NCBI GenBank assembly: GCA_963210315.1
Contig: OY723295.1
Location: forward strand, 124,001-188,000
Direction of reading: 5' to 3'
Length of the DNA: 64,000 nucleotides
From: Rhynchopus euleeides
Taxonomy: Eukaryota; Euglenozoa; Diplonemea; Diplonemida; Diplonemidae
The notes below the pieces were generated by a model, which was not told the origin of the DNA, ran no database searches, and saw nothing but the letters and a program-made list of their open reading frames with translations. Below, piece after piece: positions 55,501 to 64,000 of this stretch. A program made the position numbers and the translations under genes. The first letter of the stretch is position 1. Each line of letters starts with the position of its first letter.

Positions 55501-58500
55501 CGGTGTCTTCGAATGCAGCACCCTGGCCGACCTGGTCCGGCTCGAACCTGATGAAGTGGTCGGGGTCCAGGGGTGGGGCGGCCTCCACCTCGACTCTGTC
55601 GCGGGCCAGCGACCGGCAAGCCTTCGTAAGCTCCCCGCACTCGAGCAGGGTGGCGCCCAGGGTGTTGTTGAAGGCGGAGTTCACCCTGCACGCGTACTCC
55701 TGCGTCAGCTGCACTCGGCTCGCTCCTGTCCGCTCCGCCGCAAGGCGCCCGAGCTTCGAGAAGACGGAGTGTGCCGAGGGGGCGAGGCCGCCGAACAACT
55801 CCATGGCGTAGGGGGCGAACACGAGGCCTCGCGCCGCACACGCGTCCCGGTACTGCCGGTTCTTCGTCGCCTCGCCCTGGGCTGCCGCCGCTCCCGTGAA
55901 ACGGGCTGCCGCCTGCACGTAAGAAGCGGCCACGGGGTTCTTGACGGTGATGTCAATGACTCGTGGCCAGATCCTCCTAGTCACGAGGTCGCCCGGGCGC
56001 TGCCCATCCTGCAGGAGATGCAGAGACTCCATCTCGGGGTTCGTGCCCGCCTCCTGTGCCAGGGCGAACAGGGCGTCCCGGGTGGCGTCGTGTCTGCGGG
56101 TTAAAGCCCCGCCCTGGTTGCAGTCGAAGGCGTGGGTCCCCATCTCGTCCAGTTCCCTGCCGCACTTCTCGCAGACGGTATCCGGCTCGAAGAGGGGAAT
56201 GCCAAGGCGGGCGCGTGACACGGCGATCATCTGGCGACCCTCGATGCGGCTGTTCTCCGAGAGCTTCCCCCCGAGGAAAGCGCCGGCGTGGGGCAGCGAC
56301 AGCGATCGCAGGCGGGCTCTGTCGTGGGCGTCGGACTCTTCGAACAGCTCGCGGTACTGGCGGCTGACGATCGCGCGGGAGAGTTCCCTCTGCTCGACAT
56401 CCCCCACGGGGGCTTGCGTGGGGTCGCGCCGTTCGTCCTCGTCCACAGCGTTGTTGTGAGCGAGGCAGGTGGTCTCCCATCCCTCCTCATCCCACGTGAA
56501 GTTGGGGTCGAGCTCCCGGCACAAGGAGTGGCCGTTCGCCGTGGACGCCAGGGCGGCTGCATGCCAGTGTTCGGCGGCGCGTCGAATCCCCAGGCCCCCG
56601 AGCCTCACCGGCATGGTGGCCTGCCGCATGACTGATTCCGGCAGCACGTCGTCCTCGAGGGCGAGGATCCGGGCGAGGCACTTCTCCACGGAGGCGTCGC
56701 TCTTCCGGAGGTACTCCGTAACCCCCTTGTGTCCCATAGCCCTCATGTAAAACACGAGGCGGGCGAACCCCTCGCAGTGGCGGAGAAGGGCGAGGCCGAC
56801 CTGCTTGTCCTGGAGCTTGGCCAAGGCGTCGAGGTACGGCTGGAACTCCAAGAGCTTCTTGTCCATGTAGCTCTCGCAGAAGGCTGCCGACCCGATCGGT
56901 GCGCCGAGGAGGGTGAAGTTGCGGCCCGCCCTGTACACGATGCCCACCTTGTCCTCGTCCTCGGGGAGCCGTAGGGAAAAGCCCTCCTCTTCGAGGGCCT
57001 CGAGGGACTGCTCGCAGAGGTCGATCAGCTCGCACTTGCTGAGTTTAACCTCCAGCCCCCTCTCCGTGCTGGCCTGGATGACGTAGTCGAGGGCGGCTCT
57101 GACGGCGCACGCTGGGCCCATGATCACCCCGTCGTCGAGGTAGAACAGCGACCCGTCGAGGTCCGTGCGCTTCTTCAGCTCCTCCGCAATCTCCTTTATC
57201 CCCAATGAGAAGAGGAGGGGCCCGAGGGGGTCGCCTTGCTGCACCCCACACGATGAAGACACCACCCCTTCGCCGTAGGTGAGGGTGGAGGGGGAGTCGT
57301 AACACCACGCGACGAAGGGCAGCAGGCCGGGGATGTGCCTCTCGACGACCTTGAGGAAGGTCCCGCGGTCGATCGAGTTGAACGCGTTGGCGTAGTCGAT
57401 CTTGAGGATCACGGCGTCCTCCTTTTCCCTCGAGCGCTCCGCGTACTGCGCCACTACTGACGCCGCGGCCTCCAGCCCCCTCTGCACAGCTACCCCAACT
57501 TGGCGACCCCGCATGAGGATGCGCCGCGCGTCCCCCTTATGACGCGTCGAGAGGAGTTTTGCGGCGAGGCGTCGGAGCGTCTCTCCGCAGGCAATGGGCC
57601 GAACGTCCTCGTCACCCTTCACCAGGGCCGAAAGCTTCGCGCCCCCGAGCACAGGCATCACCTCCTGGGGCACGGCACCCTTGACCATCCGGTTAATGAC
57701 CTGGGTGAGCATGGCCGTCGGCTTGGCTCCCAGCGCATCCTTGCACTCCAGGGCTTGGCGGACGTGGTCTGGACGCAAACCCATCTGCCCGCCCGACGAC
57801 CCGTTGGGGAAGGACTTCACCGCTCGGAAGACGTCAGCCGGCGTGAACGCCTTGCACTTCTCCGCGGGCACGGTCCGCTCCAGGTGGACCGCTCCACCCT
57901 CCGGGTGTTTGCCCTGCAGCTTCTTCAGGGTCTCCGTCGTGCTGGGGGCGACTTTGGCCGGGACGAGGTGCTTGTGGGCTGCTGAGACCCGGTTCTGCCG
58001 CGCCAGTTGACCGACCCGCCGCTCCCATCTCTCCTCATCGGACAAGCGCGGCGGTGCGCTCCCGCGGGACCCCGTGCCCCCCTGGCGCTTGCTGGCCTCG
58101 CGGGCCTCCTCCCAGAGCGTGGCGTACTCGCCCCTCTTCCACCGGTCGAAAACCTTCTGGCGCTCGCGGAGGGTGACCTTGCTCTTCGCTCCCCCCATCC
58201 TCGCCGAGCGGAGGAGGACGAGCGGGGCCATGAGGAGGATGGTCCACGCTGCGACGGAGTTGCGTGCGGCGGTCTCCCGTGCGGCCTCGCTGAGGGCCGC
58301 GGTCCATGCCTTGACGAGCGGCTTTGGCACCTTTTCCCAGACCCGGATGTTGTGCCGGCGGAGTTCCTCGACGGAGGGGAGTTCCCCAGCCGGGATGTCC
58401 GCCCCCACGGCCTGCGCCTCCGGCTCGGGCTCGAGGTCTTTGCGGCAGGCGGTGCAGGACTGGTGGTCTCCAAGCGTGATCACCTTATCGCACTTGAGGC

Positions 58501-61500
58501 ACTGGGCGAATTTGAGGGCCCGGAGCGTCCCCCTGCTCAAGACGTCCCCCTTCTCGAGGTGTCGGTTGAGGTGATCCTTCATCGACGTCGGCAGGATGGG
58601 GATGCCCGCCTGCATGAGGGACGTCCTGCAGGAGTCGTGCGGGCAGTACAGCCTGGCAGTGGAGCGCTCGACCAGCTTTGACCCCACGTCGAGCTCCTCC
58701 TGCCCCTCAGCAGTCTGCAGCTCCGCCATCCTCGCGTTGGACCGCGTGAGGAAGGCCGGCTCGGCTCTGTTGACCAGCCCGTGCAGCTCGGCCCGCGGGA
58801 TGCTGACACCCTCGAAATGCTGCCCCGTCAGGGCTATCACCCTGGTCTTCTGCAGAAGCTCCTTGTCGGGCACCTTCGCTGGGCGGATGGAGACGATGGG
58901 GTGCTCGCCGCCCTGGACCACGACGATGTGAATGCTCCACACCCTGGCCGCGAGTTGCAGCGCGAGGTGATCCATCCAGCTGCTGGGCCTGGCGAGGTTG
59001 GCTGCATAGGCGAGGTGTTGGGCCTTGTCTCCGCCGAAAAGGTCTGTGAGTGCCTGCAACTTCTTCGCAGCCTCCGAGAGGTCCTGGCGCCTGAGTGCGA
59101 TGTCTGCTGCGGGGACCCCGATGGCGAAGAAACCGCAGTCGCCCTGCGCCGCGTTGGGCACGCGGGTCGCCCCGAAATCCCTGAGGAGGTCATCAACCGC
59201 ATCCCTCTCGCCTTGCGCTTCTCCCATGGCGTCATCGTCGTCAGCGCCACCGCGCATCGCGTCGCATGGGATGTGGGCGCCTTCCGTTGGTCCGCCAGGG
59301 GTATCCCGCAGAGCCGGGCTCGGCTCAGTCCAAACAGGGGCGTAGTCGGGCAAAGGCAGGGCCTCCAGCTTCCTCCGCACCCTGGTCCGGGCCGCCGCGA
59401 GGTCCGGGAGGGACGCCCTGGGGTCGTCGGCGACATGTCTCGTCAGCACCCTCTCCAAGGTGTCTCTGGCCAGATCCTCGCGGAAGACGAGCCAGTCGAA
59501 CAGGATCTCATCTTGTCTGTCCCAAGCCAGCCGCCCCCCTCCGGTCCAACGCGTGCCTGGGAGGGACGAAGGGGAGTGGAGGGCCCTCGCGTGGAGGCGG
59601 ATGCCCCTGACGGCCCGGCGCCTCAGGCACATCGGCCTCGCGGGACGCCGGGCGACCCAGTGCCGAGGGCGGCGTGACATCCCGTGACGGCGCGGGGCCC
59701 GACCACACAGGCGCGCCACTACGGACCAGCAGTCCCTACTCGCTTCGCTCAGACCCCGCCTGCACGCCGACACCGCCGCCCTCGCTAGGCCCACCCAGCT
59801 CTGGGGAGACGCGTATGACCGGAGCCCCCACATGAGCGGCCTCCACATCGCCTGTCGGAGGAGGGACCAGATCACCCCTCGAAGGGAGGGGGGGGACGTC
59901 CCGCGCAGGCCTGCCCGCTGGCGACTGGGGGCGCGACGCTTCATCGCCGCGCGGCGGACTGCCCGAGCCCGCGGCCGTCTCCACTGCCTGGGGAGGCGCA
60001 TCCGCACCCACCTGCGCCTCTCGCCGTCGTCCCAGCCCTCTGCCAGGGCGCCAGGGGGTAAACCCCAGCCACGAGCAGTTGGGACGCCCGAGCTGCACTC
60101 CGCTCCAACAGGAGGGTCCCCAGACCAGCCCCGACATGCTGGCATCCACGTACCCTGACTAGTGGATCGGTCCCCTGCCGGGGCACCGCTGGCGTTGTTT
60201 CCCTGCTGGGAGTACAGCTCTCCCTGCTGCTCAGCGGCTGGGGTGGTGGGGCGGCGGGGCGGTGCGTCGGTGGGGGCGCCGGGGGCGAGATCCCCGCCTG
60301 CCCCACTATCCCCGATTTTCCCCGTGATGGCAAGGTGCGGTGACACTTGGGCTGGGGGAACGTGTGAGGAGGGGGGGCAGGAGATGAGTGGATGGGGCAC
60401 GAGGGAGTTACATGGTGCGAGGTGGGGACTGGGCCCGCTATACTCGAAAACCCCAGCTTGCCCCTCCACCCCTGGTGCACTGGGGGGCGGAGACGGAGGG
60501 GGAGAACGTGAGAGACGGAATGTGGGGGGATGTTGCGATGCGATAAGGGGGAGGGCAGCGGGGGGAGCGTGGGACTGAGCGGGTGGGGGGACAAAAAAGC
60601 ACGGGAGTCGGGGGTGTGGTATATTGGCCCTTCCCTCCCCTGCCCCATACTGTCCTAACACACCCTCCCACCCGAACGAGTCCCCCCTGGGGGGGGGGAG
60701 GCCTCCCACCACCCGCCCTGACCCCCACGCCCAGCCGACCCCCCACATGACGTGAGGGAGGGGGTTGGGGCGGGAAGCTGTCACCCGCCCTGCTGCTGCC
60801 TCTGCTGCTCCCTCTGCAACGGTGACCGCCGCTGCCTGCACGAGGGGGGGCCGCGACCCTTCCGCAGCCGTCGGGGAGTGCCGTTGGGGGGTGCATAAAG
60901 CCGGTGGGTCAGACCGGTGTGCTGTTGTTGGGGGGCCCGTGTGGAACCCACCCTCCCCCGGCCCTGCCTGCCCCGGCGCTGCCGACGCCGCCGCTGCCGT
61001 CGCTGCTGCTCTCGCCGCTACCGGGGGCGGCCCGGGCTGCACTCGTGCGGGGGGTTGCGACCCCCGCGCTTCTGCCGCTACCGGGGGCGGCCCGGGCTGC
61101 ACTCGTGTGGGGGGCTGCGACCCCCCCGTCTCCCTCGCTACCGGGGGCGACCCGGGCTGCTCACCCGCTGGGGGCGGGAGCGCCGCCACCAGCAGCGCCA
61201 TGAGGGCCCACTGCCCTCGCCTCCTCGCGTGCCCACGGCCAGGCACGTCTCGCGCCTCCATCGCGACTCGCGCTCGCGTGTGTCGGGGGTGGGAAGGGGG
61301 GGACTGGGAAGGGAGGGGGGAACAGAGCCCGAGGGACAAGCGTCCCAAGGGGGAGTGGTTTTTTTGTTTGGGAAGAAGTTATTGGCCCAACCAGCCCTCC
61401 CGACTCTGCCCCCCCGCAAGATCAAGAAGAAGTTTGGAAAGGGGAAAAGGGATGGGGGAGAGGAGGGAGAGGGATGGGTTTTTGAAAGGGGAGGGGAGAA

Positions 61501-61588
61501 CCCAACCGACCCAACCGACCAGGGGGGGGGGGGAGCGCGAGTGTGTATACCAATGAAGTACAGAAACTGTAGCTTAAGAAATCGTTGG
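52469..61588 (-). mobile_element. Full-length family-A LINE A6
   Basis: A 32-T run (52469-52500) precedes a 3'UTR whose last roughly 100 bp are missing, so this RNA ended or primed upstream of the usual site. The CDS is 53273-61261, and the 5'UTR and leader reach 61588. Its 5' end and right flank (from 61589) are the same as those of A3 (46322, 46323 onward) at a constant offset of 15,266 bp, but its left flank is different, so the 5' flank comes from a duplication or recombination with A3, not from an independent insertion. Confidence 0.88.
53273..61261 (-). CDS. Family-A retrotransposon polyprotein, 2,662 aa, second intact copy
   Basis: The same frame, start, length and domain order as the A3 protein; the one amino-acid difference I noticed is Ile for Leu in the degenerate OTU region (DALVAIADG). 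All RT (Asp1289, Asp1376, Asp1377), CCHC, endonuclease (Asp1758, Asp1770, Lys1774) and OTU (Cys709/His815 and Cys2277/His2384) residues are retained, with no frameshift over 8 kb. Two open copies of this length imply a recent common source or recent gene conversion. As with A3, target-primed reverse transcription is expected; the role of the OTU domains is unknown. Confidence 0.87.
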   Translation of the reverse strand: MEARDVPGRGHARRRGQWALMALLVAALPPPAGEQPGSPPVARETGGSQPPTRVQPGPPPVAAEARGSQPPARVQPGPPPVAARAAATAAAASAAPGQAGPGEGGFHTGPPTTAHRSDPPALCTPQRHSPTAAEGSRPPLVQAAAVTVAEGAAEAAAGRVTASRPNPLPHVMWGVGWAWGSGRVVGGLPPPRGDSFGWEGVLGQYGAGEGRANIPHPRLPCFFVPPPAQSHAPPAALPLIASQHPPTFRLSRSPPPSPPPSAPGVEGQAGVFEYSGPSPHLAPCNSLVPHPLISCPPSSHVPPAQVSPHLAITGKIGDSGAGGDLAPGAPTDAPPRRPTTPAAEQQGELYSQQGNNASGAPAGDRSTSQGTWMPACRGWSGDPPVGAECSSGVPTARGWGLPPGALAEGWDDGERRRWVRMRLPRQWRRPRARAVRRAAMKRRAPSRQRAGLRGTSPPSLRGVIWSLLRQAMWRPLMWGLRSYASPQSWVGLARAAVSACRRGLSEASRDCWSVVARLCGRAPRRHGMSRRPRHWVARRPARPMCLRRRAVRGIRLHARALHSPSSLPGTRWTGGGRLAWDRQDEILFDWLVFREDLARDTLERVLTRHVADDPRASLPDLAAARTRVRRKLEALPLPDYAPVWTEPSPALRDTPGGPTEGAHIPCDAMRGGADDDDAMGEAQGERDAVDDLLRDFGATRVPNAAQGDCGFFAIGVPAADIALRRQDLSEAAKKLQALTDLFGGDKAQHLAYAANLARPSSWMDHLALQLAARVWSIHIVVVQGGEHPIVSIRPAKVPDKELLQKTRVIALTGQHFEGVSIPRAELHGLVNRAEPAFLTRSNARMAELQTAEGQEELDVGSKLVERSTARLYCPHDSCRTSLMQAGIPILPTSMKDHLNRHLEKGDVLSRGTLRALKFAQCLKCDKVITLGDHQSCTACRKDLEPEPEAQAVGADIPAGELPSVEELRRHNIRVWEKVPKPLVKAWTAALSEAARETAARNSVAAWTILLMAPLVLLRSARMGGAKSKVTLRERQKVFDRWKRGEYATLWEEAREASKRQGGTGSRGSAPPRLSDEERWERRVGQLARQNRVSAAHKHLVPAKVAPSTTETLKKLQGKHPEGGAVHLERTVPAEKCKAFTPADVFRAVKSFPNGSSGGQMGLRPDHVRQALECKDALGAKPTAMLTQVINRMVKGAVPQEVMPVLGGAKLSALVKGDEDVRPIACGETLRRLAAKLLSTRHKGDARRILMRGRQVGVAVQRGLEAAASVVAQYAERSREKEDAVILKIDYANAFNSIDRGTFLKVVERHIPGLLPFVAWCYDSPSTLTYGEGVVSSSCGVQQGDPLGPLLFSLGIKEIAEELKKRTDLDGSLFYLDDGVIMGPACAVRAALDYVIQASTERGLEVKLSKCELIDLCEQSLEALEEEGFSLRLPEDEDKVGIVYRAGRNFTLLGAPIGSAAFCESYMDKKLLEFQPYLDALAKLQDKQVGLALLRHCEGFARLVFYMRAMGHKGVTEYLRKSDASVEKCLARILALEDDVLPESVMRQATMPVRLGGLGIRRAAEHWHAAALASTANGHSLCRELDPNFTWDEEGWETTCLAHNNAVDEDERRDPTQAPVGDVEQRELSRAIVSRQYRELFEESDAHDRARLRSLSLPHAGAFLGGKLSENSRIEGRQMIAVSRARLGIPLFEPDTVCEKCGRELDEMGTHAFDCNQGGALTRRHDATRDALFALAQEAGTNPEMESLHLLQDGQRPGDLVTRRIWPRVIDITVKNPVAASYVQAAARFTGAAAAQGEATKNRQYRDACAARGLVFAPYAMELFGGLAPSAHSVFSKLGRLAAERTGASRVQLTQEYACRVNSAFNNTLGATLLECGELTKACRSLARDRVEVEAAPPLDPDHFIRFEPDQVGQGAAFEDTDPDDAEGQGHQAVPPPSDEPLRPAQKPVDREPPTPEDLVREWRSAHNGVGVSFTSLMGGLGNLLPAVFQVQQLGGGGAGGVPTDALVAIADGFASSGTPMEAGPLRRQAVARVRSSPELSGLLADPAAWASRMSAFEREDEATWADDVLIRGAACVLRRHIIVFRDYRAPTVCDPGCKPIATAVALGGVGDRFQALTLPADVQELVGGSTTGPRPTVRAGPRLRTERAEGEQDVTEFCQFCEADFSTQDTHGRCVHCLRASCPDCVEHVTDPCQCGRTEPTTVVQEEVMDDDEDSTDSEDAGPPPPPPGPAPEPADDVLTRWLTAREHALPGVTTAKQQSVLEMPDVQDFRFTPGNCFFDALTFLLGEAGATADGLRQYVVKAVGDHADLRSRAEPSYEEWARQMRESGSMNVASWADELTLQGAARATGSPIVVLADDTAPRIYRPLRKPYGPVAGVKFKASHYSPLHISEQVRSFVLRLAPAVPLVSTGCRGAEAGLHMVRVDGGTAELSVLCVRCEQPFDTRTPHWECIGCNRLACTGCVSDGETCTRPPDRGGDGAATDGNAHTTSGGSPSASTAPAPSSNATAQPSTSSTSSTDSTSDAQQGGSTSENAPAPSASQHTGKRKADRDVSASPPDRKRSATAADKGTPADDADVPKTVAEWDALFTPEPGSPEEEFKSARRALHAWRCKVRLQDREEQRLYNNLNSRMYTAAGMRRATAGTASQGSRRAAPRATGAATQ

Positions 61589-61590
61589 TC

Positions 61591-62832
61591 CCCCAGAGCC
61601 TGGCTCCCCGGAGGAGGAGTTCAAGTCCGCGAGGCGAGCCCTGCATGCGTGGCGTTGCAAGGTCCGCCTCCAAGACAGAGAGGAGCAGAGGCTGTACAAT
61701 AACCTCAACTCGAGGATGTACACCGCAGCGGGCATGCGTCGCGCGACAGCGGGGACAGCGTCCCAGGGATCACGCCGCGCCGCGCCGCGCACGACAGGCG
61801 CCGCCACCCAGTGAGGGCCAGAGTGGTCGAACCTGCAAGGAGCAGGTCCCCGCTCGACTACGTAGAGTATAGAGTAGAGTTTTGAGTAGAGGTAGATCCC
61901 CCCCCCTAGACCAGATGCCTTTGTGCAGTAGAGCACACACAGGTGCTGTGAATACCCCCTTCTCCGCCCCCCCCCTCCCCCCCCCCCCCCCCTCCCCCCC
62001 CAACGAATGTGTGTGATCTTTTCATGTGTGTTTCTTTCGCTTTCTTCTTTTCGTTTCTTGTCTTGCTTGTCTCTTGTACCTTGTATTCTGTACCAACTAG
62101 CCCAGACAAACAACAGCTGCAAAGATTCTCGGTCCGGATGTCCCCCCCCCCAACTCCCCCTCGCGGCAGGCACGGTCGGCCCGACGAGTCAGTTCAGTGT
62201 TGTCCCTCAACGAGACCCCCTGTCCCCGGCCCTGTGAGCACCACAGCACCAGGGAATAGGCATCCCAACTCACAGGACCCACCGCCGTCACTGCATGCCC
62301 CTCTGCCCCGCGTTTCGTTACCTTCTCTGCCAGGTCACGGGTCCCCCCTCCAGGTGCCCTCCCGCCTCATCCCTTTTTACCCCCGTCGTTGCCCGTTTTG
62401 GCGCCCCCGATAGGCGGACCCAGGGAGCCTCGTCAAAGTGCCATCCCTACAGGAGATCGCCCTGGTTTTGGCCCCCATGAGCACCATGGCACCAGTAATC
62501 CAGGAAATTTGGCTCCCTGGATCCACCGTCACTGCTATTCTTGTCCTTCTGCATTACCTTTCACGCTTATTTGCCTTCGGACTGGGTCATGGGATGGAAG
62601 AGGGCGGTCGGGGTCTGGGGAAGTGAGGATGTGTGTCAAGACCTTGTCTCGTTGTGCCTGGGAGGTTTGGTGGTGGATGGGATGAGACACAGGCCATTGT
62701 GCCCAGAGAGCGCATGAGAGAGAGGGATTTGAGGCCCCCCGCCCCCAGGTTCCCTGCCCACCTGGACGGACCCAAGTGCCTCACACCGGTTCTCTCCCCA
62801 CCCGGTGGTCCACCTGACAGGCAAAAAAAAAA
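61591..62832 (+). mobile_element. Family-A 3' fragment A7 (duplicate of A4 part 3)
   Basis: The C-terminal coding end reads to TGA at 61812-61814, then the 3'UTR with the D fragment at 62007-62138, to a short A10 tail at 62823-62832. Up to about 62815 it is collinear with 46325-47550. The tail itself (caggca before the A run) instead matches A5 reversed. The switch from direct to inverted similarity takes place within this 3'UTR, marking a recombination breakpoint. Confidence 0.83.
62007..62138 (+). repeat. D fragment inside A7 3'UTR
   Basis: The duplicated counterpart of 46742-46873, with the same boundaries in the poly-C tract. Confidence 0.75.
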
Positions 62833-62981
62833 GACCACCCACTTCCATCCCTGGCGCTGTCTGTTGGCAAGTGAGCAAAGGTAACACGAAACACAAGGGC
62901 AAGACTTGGAGCGAGCGTCGCGAGTCAATCAGAGAGGCACTCCCTCCTCGCAGGGTGGTGTCGGCCTTGTGTGCTCTCGAA
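62833..62981 (-). other. Family-B 3'UTR fragment, mirror of 48772-48920
   Basis: Reverse complement of 48772-48920 (coordinates sum to 111753). Non-coding. It belongs to the right arm of the large inverted repeat. Confidence 0.85.
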
Positions 62982-64000
62982 GGCCATTTTTGGCGTGTCG
63001 TTTGATGTGTGTGATCTTTTCATGTGTGTTTCTTTCGCTTTCTTCTTTTCGTTTCTTGTCTTGCTTGTCTCTAGTACCTTGTATTCTGTACCAACTAGCC
63101 CAGACAAACAACAGCTGCAAAGATTCTCGGTCCGGAAGAACTCAAAAAAAAAAAAAAAAAAAAAACAACAACAACAACCCCTCCCCTCCCCCTTGATCTT
63201 ATCAGTCACTCCCACCCCCCCCCCTTTCCATCCGTCCCTCACTCTACCTATCCCCCTCCCCCCCCTTTCCTCAACACCCCCGCCCCTCCCTTGACGTTTG
63301 TGCATTCCACCATTCCATTACCCCTTACACTAGATTCCGCAACAACTGTCCGGATTGCCTCGACCGCCACTTAACCCAACAAAACAGCCACTCAGGCACG
63401 TTACGGCACCGAGAATCCAGGTCATTTGTACAGTATAGATCATTGTGCATGTCTAAACCCCTCCCAACGGTCCCCACACGCGGTTCGACGGGTCGGCGAG
63501 AGCACCTGCCCTCCGAGACCCGCCGGAGACACGCGCTTTAACTCCCTCCACCCCTTTCTTGTGTTTCTCCGAGCAGGTCCGACCTGTCTCTGACCCCTCT
63601 TCGGTCCCCTAGTCCCCACGCCCCTTAACGCCTCTACAGGCAGCCACACAGGTTGACGGACGGCGACAGCGGGTTTTCGAGAGCACACAAGGCCGACACC
63701 ACCCTGCGAGGAGGGAGTGCCTCTCTGATTGACTCGCGACGCTCGCTCCAAGTCTTGCCCTTGTGTTTCGTGTTACCTTTGCTCACTTGCCAACAGACAG
63801 CGCCAGGGATGGAAGTGGGTGGTCTGGGTCTCGGAAGGGAGAGGTGTGTCTCAAGGCCTCGTCAAGTTGTGCATGGGTGGTTGGGTGGCGGATGGGAGAG
63901 TACAGGCCGTTGAGCCCAGCACGCGTGCATGAGAGAGAGAGGGATTTGAGGCCCCCCGCCCCCAGGTTCCCTGCCCACCTGGACGGACCCAAGTGCCTCA
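62982..64000 (+). mobile_element. Mirror copy of the D-poly(A)-B chimeric insertion, running off the window
   Basis: Plus-strand D (62982-63143), 22 A (63144-63165), then family-B 3'UTR to the window end, the exact reverse complement of 47753-48771. The TSD seen at the other copy lies at 62959-62981 on the left; the right one is outside the window. Short ORFs here are not genes. Confidence 0.87.

Noticed and set aside
62358..64000. Treating the right-hand B/D/A pieces as independent insertions
   Set aside because: Their junctions are exact mirror images of 47753-49395, so they are a duplicated inversion of one composite locus.

Overview
The window is a GC-rich piece of eukaryotic genome made almost entirely of nested non-LTR (LINE-type) retrotransposons. 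I see no host protein gene, rRNA, tRNA or CRISPR array. Poly(A)-tailed insertions, target-site duplications (TSDs), 5' truncation, inverted insertions and very long polyproteins all point to a eukaryote. The base composition and poly-C tracts suggest a GC-rich microbial eukaryote (alga, protist or fungus), but no sequence here identifies it. A cluster in which elements mainly insert into each other is what one expects of a subtelomere, centromere or other heterochromatin; that is inference.

Three related element families are visible, plus a small passenger sequence. Family A (about 9.2 kb) has two apparently intact 2,662-codon ORFs on the minus strand (A3, 38007-45995; A6, 53273-61261), a near-complete interrupted plus-strand copy (A1, 10330-19273) and truncated copies A2, A4, A5, A5b and A7. 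Family B is a diverged relative of A, sharing homologous 5' and 3' untranslated regions. It is present as a 3' end (B1, 1-1556), an inverted RT/endonuclease segment (B4, 19274-23740), an internally deleted copy (B2, from 24687) and 3'UTR pieces. Family C (minus strand, 1855 to about 9955) is a decayed copy with frameshifts, plus a short 3' fragment at 1007-1439. D is an AT-richer, poly(A)-tailed sequence seen in five or six places.

In A and C the polyprotein order is: N-terminal OTU-like cysteine-protease-type domain, C2H2 plus C4 zinc fingers, reverse transcriptase with a Y/F-L-D-D-G box, CCHC zinc knuckle and PD-(D/E)xK restriction-like endonuclease, a degenerate OTU-like domain with a Cys-rich zinc module, then an OTU-like domain with Cys and His retained and a second zinc module, and a short C-terminal domain. 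B has one post-endonuclease OTU-zinc module instead of two. The RT boxes and the RT-CCHC-endonuclease order best fit the CRE/R2-like (restriction-like-endonuclease) LINEs. A and B proteins begin with a signal-peptide-like leader, and B also carries a Cys-rich repeat and several hydrophobic segments before its first OTU domain.

Layout. 1-1556: B1 3' end with a C fragment nested in it. 1557-1854: D and flank. 1855 to about 9955: decayed C1 with an A-tail insertion at 4985-5155. About 9956-10329: unassigned, with a TATA-like box. 10330-19273: A1. 19274-23740: B4. 23741-24686: D and host-like DNA. 24687-30146: B2. 30147-48920: B2's 3'UTR interrupted by A4, which is itself interrupted by A2 and by full-length A3, followed by a D-B chimeric insertion. 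48921-61588: A5, A5b and A6 in one orientation. 61591-64000: an inverted mirror of the 47.7-49.4 kb region. TSDs of 9 to 23 bp let several insertions be ordered. A direct duplication of about 9.5 kb (offset 15,266 bp) and a long inverted repeat show later recombination between copies, or an assembly problem in near-identical repeats.
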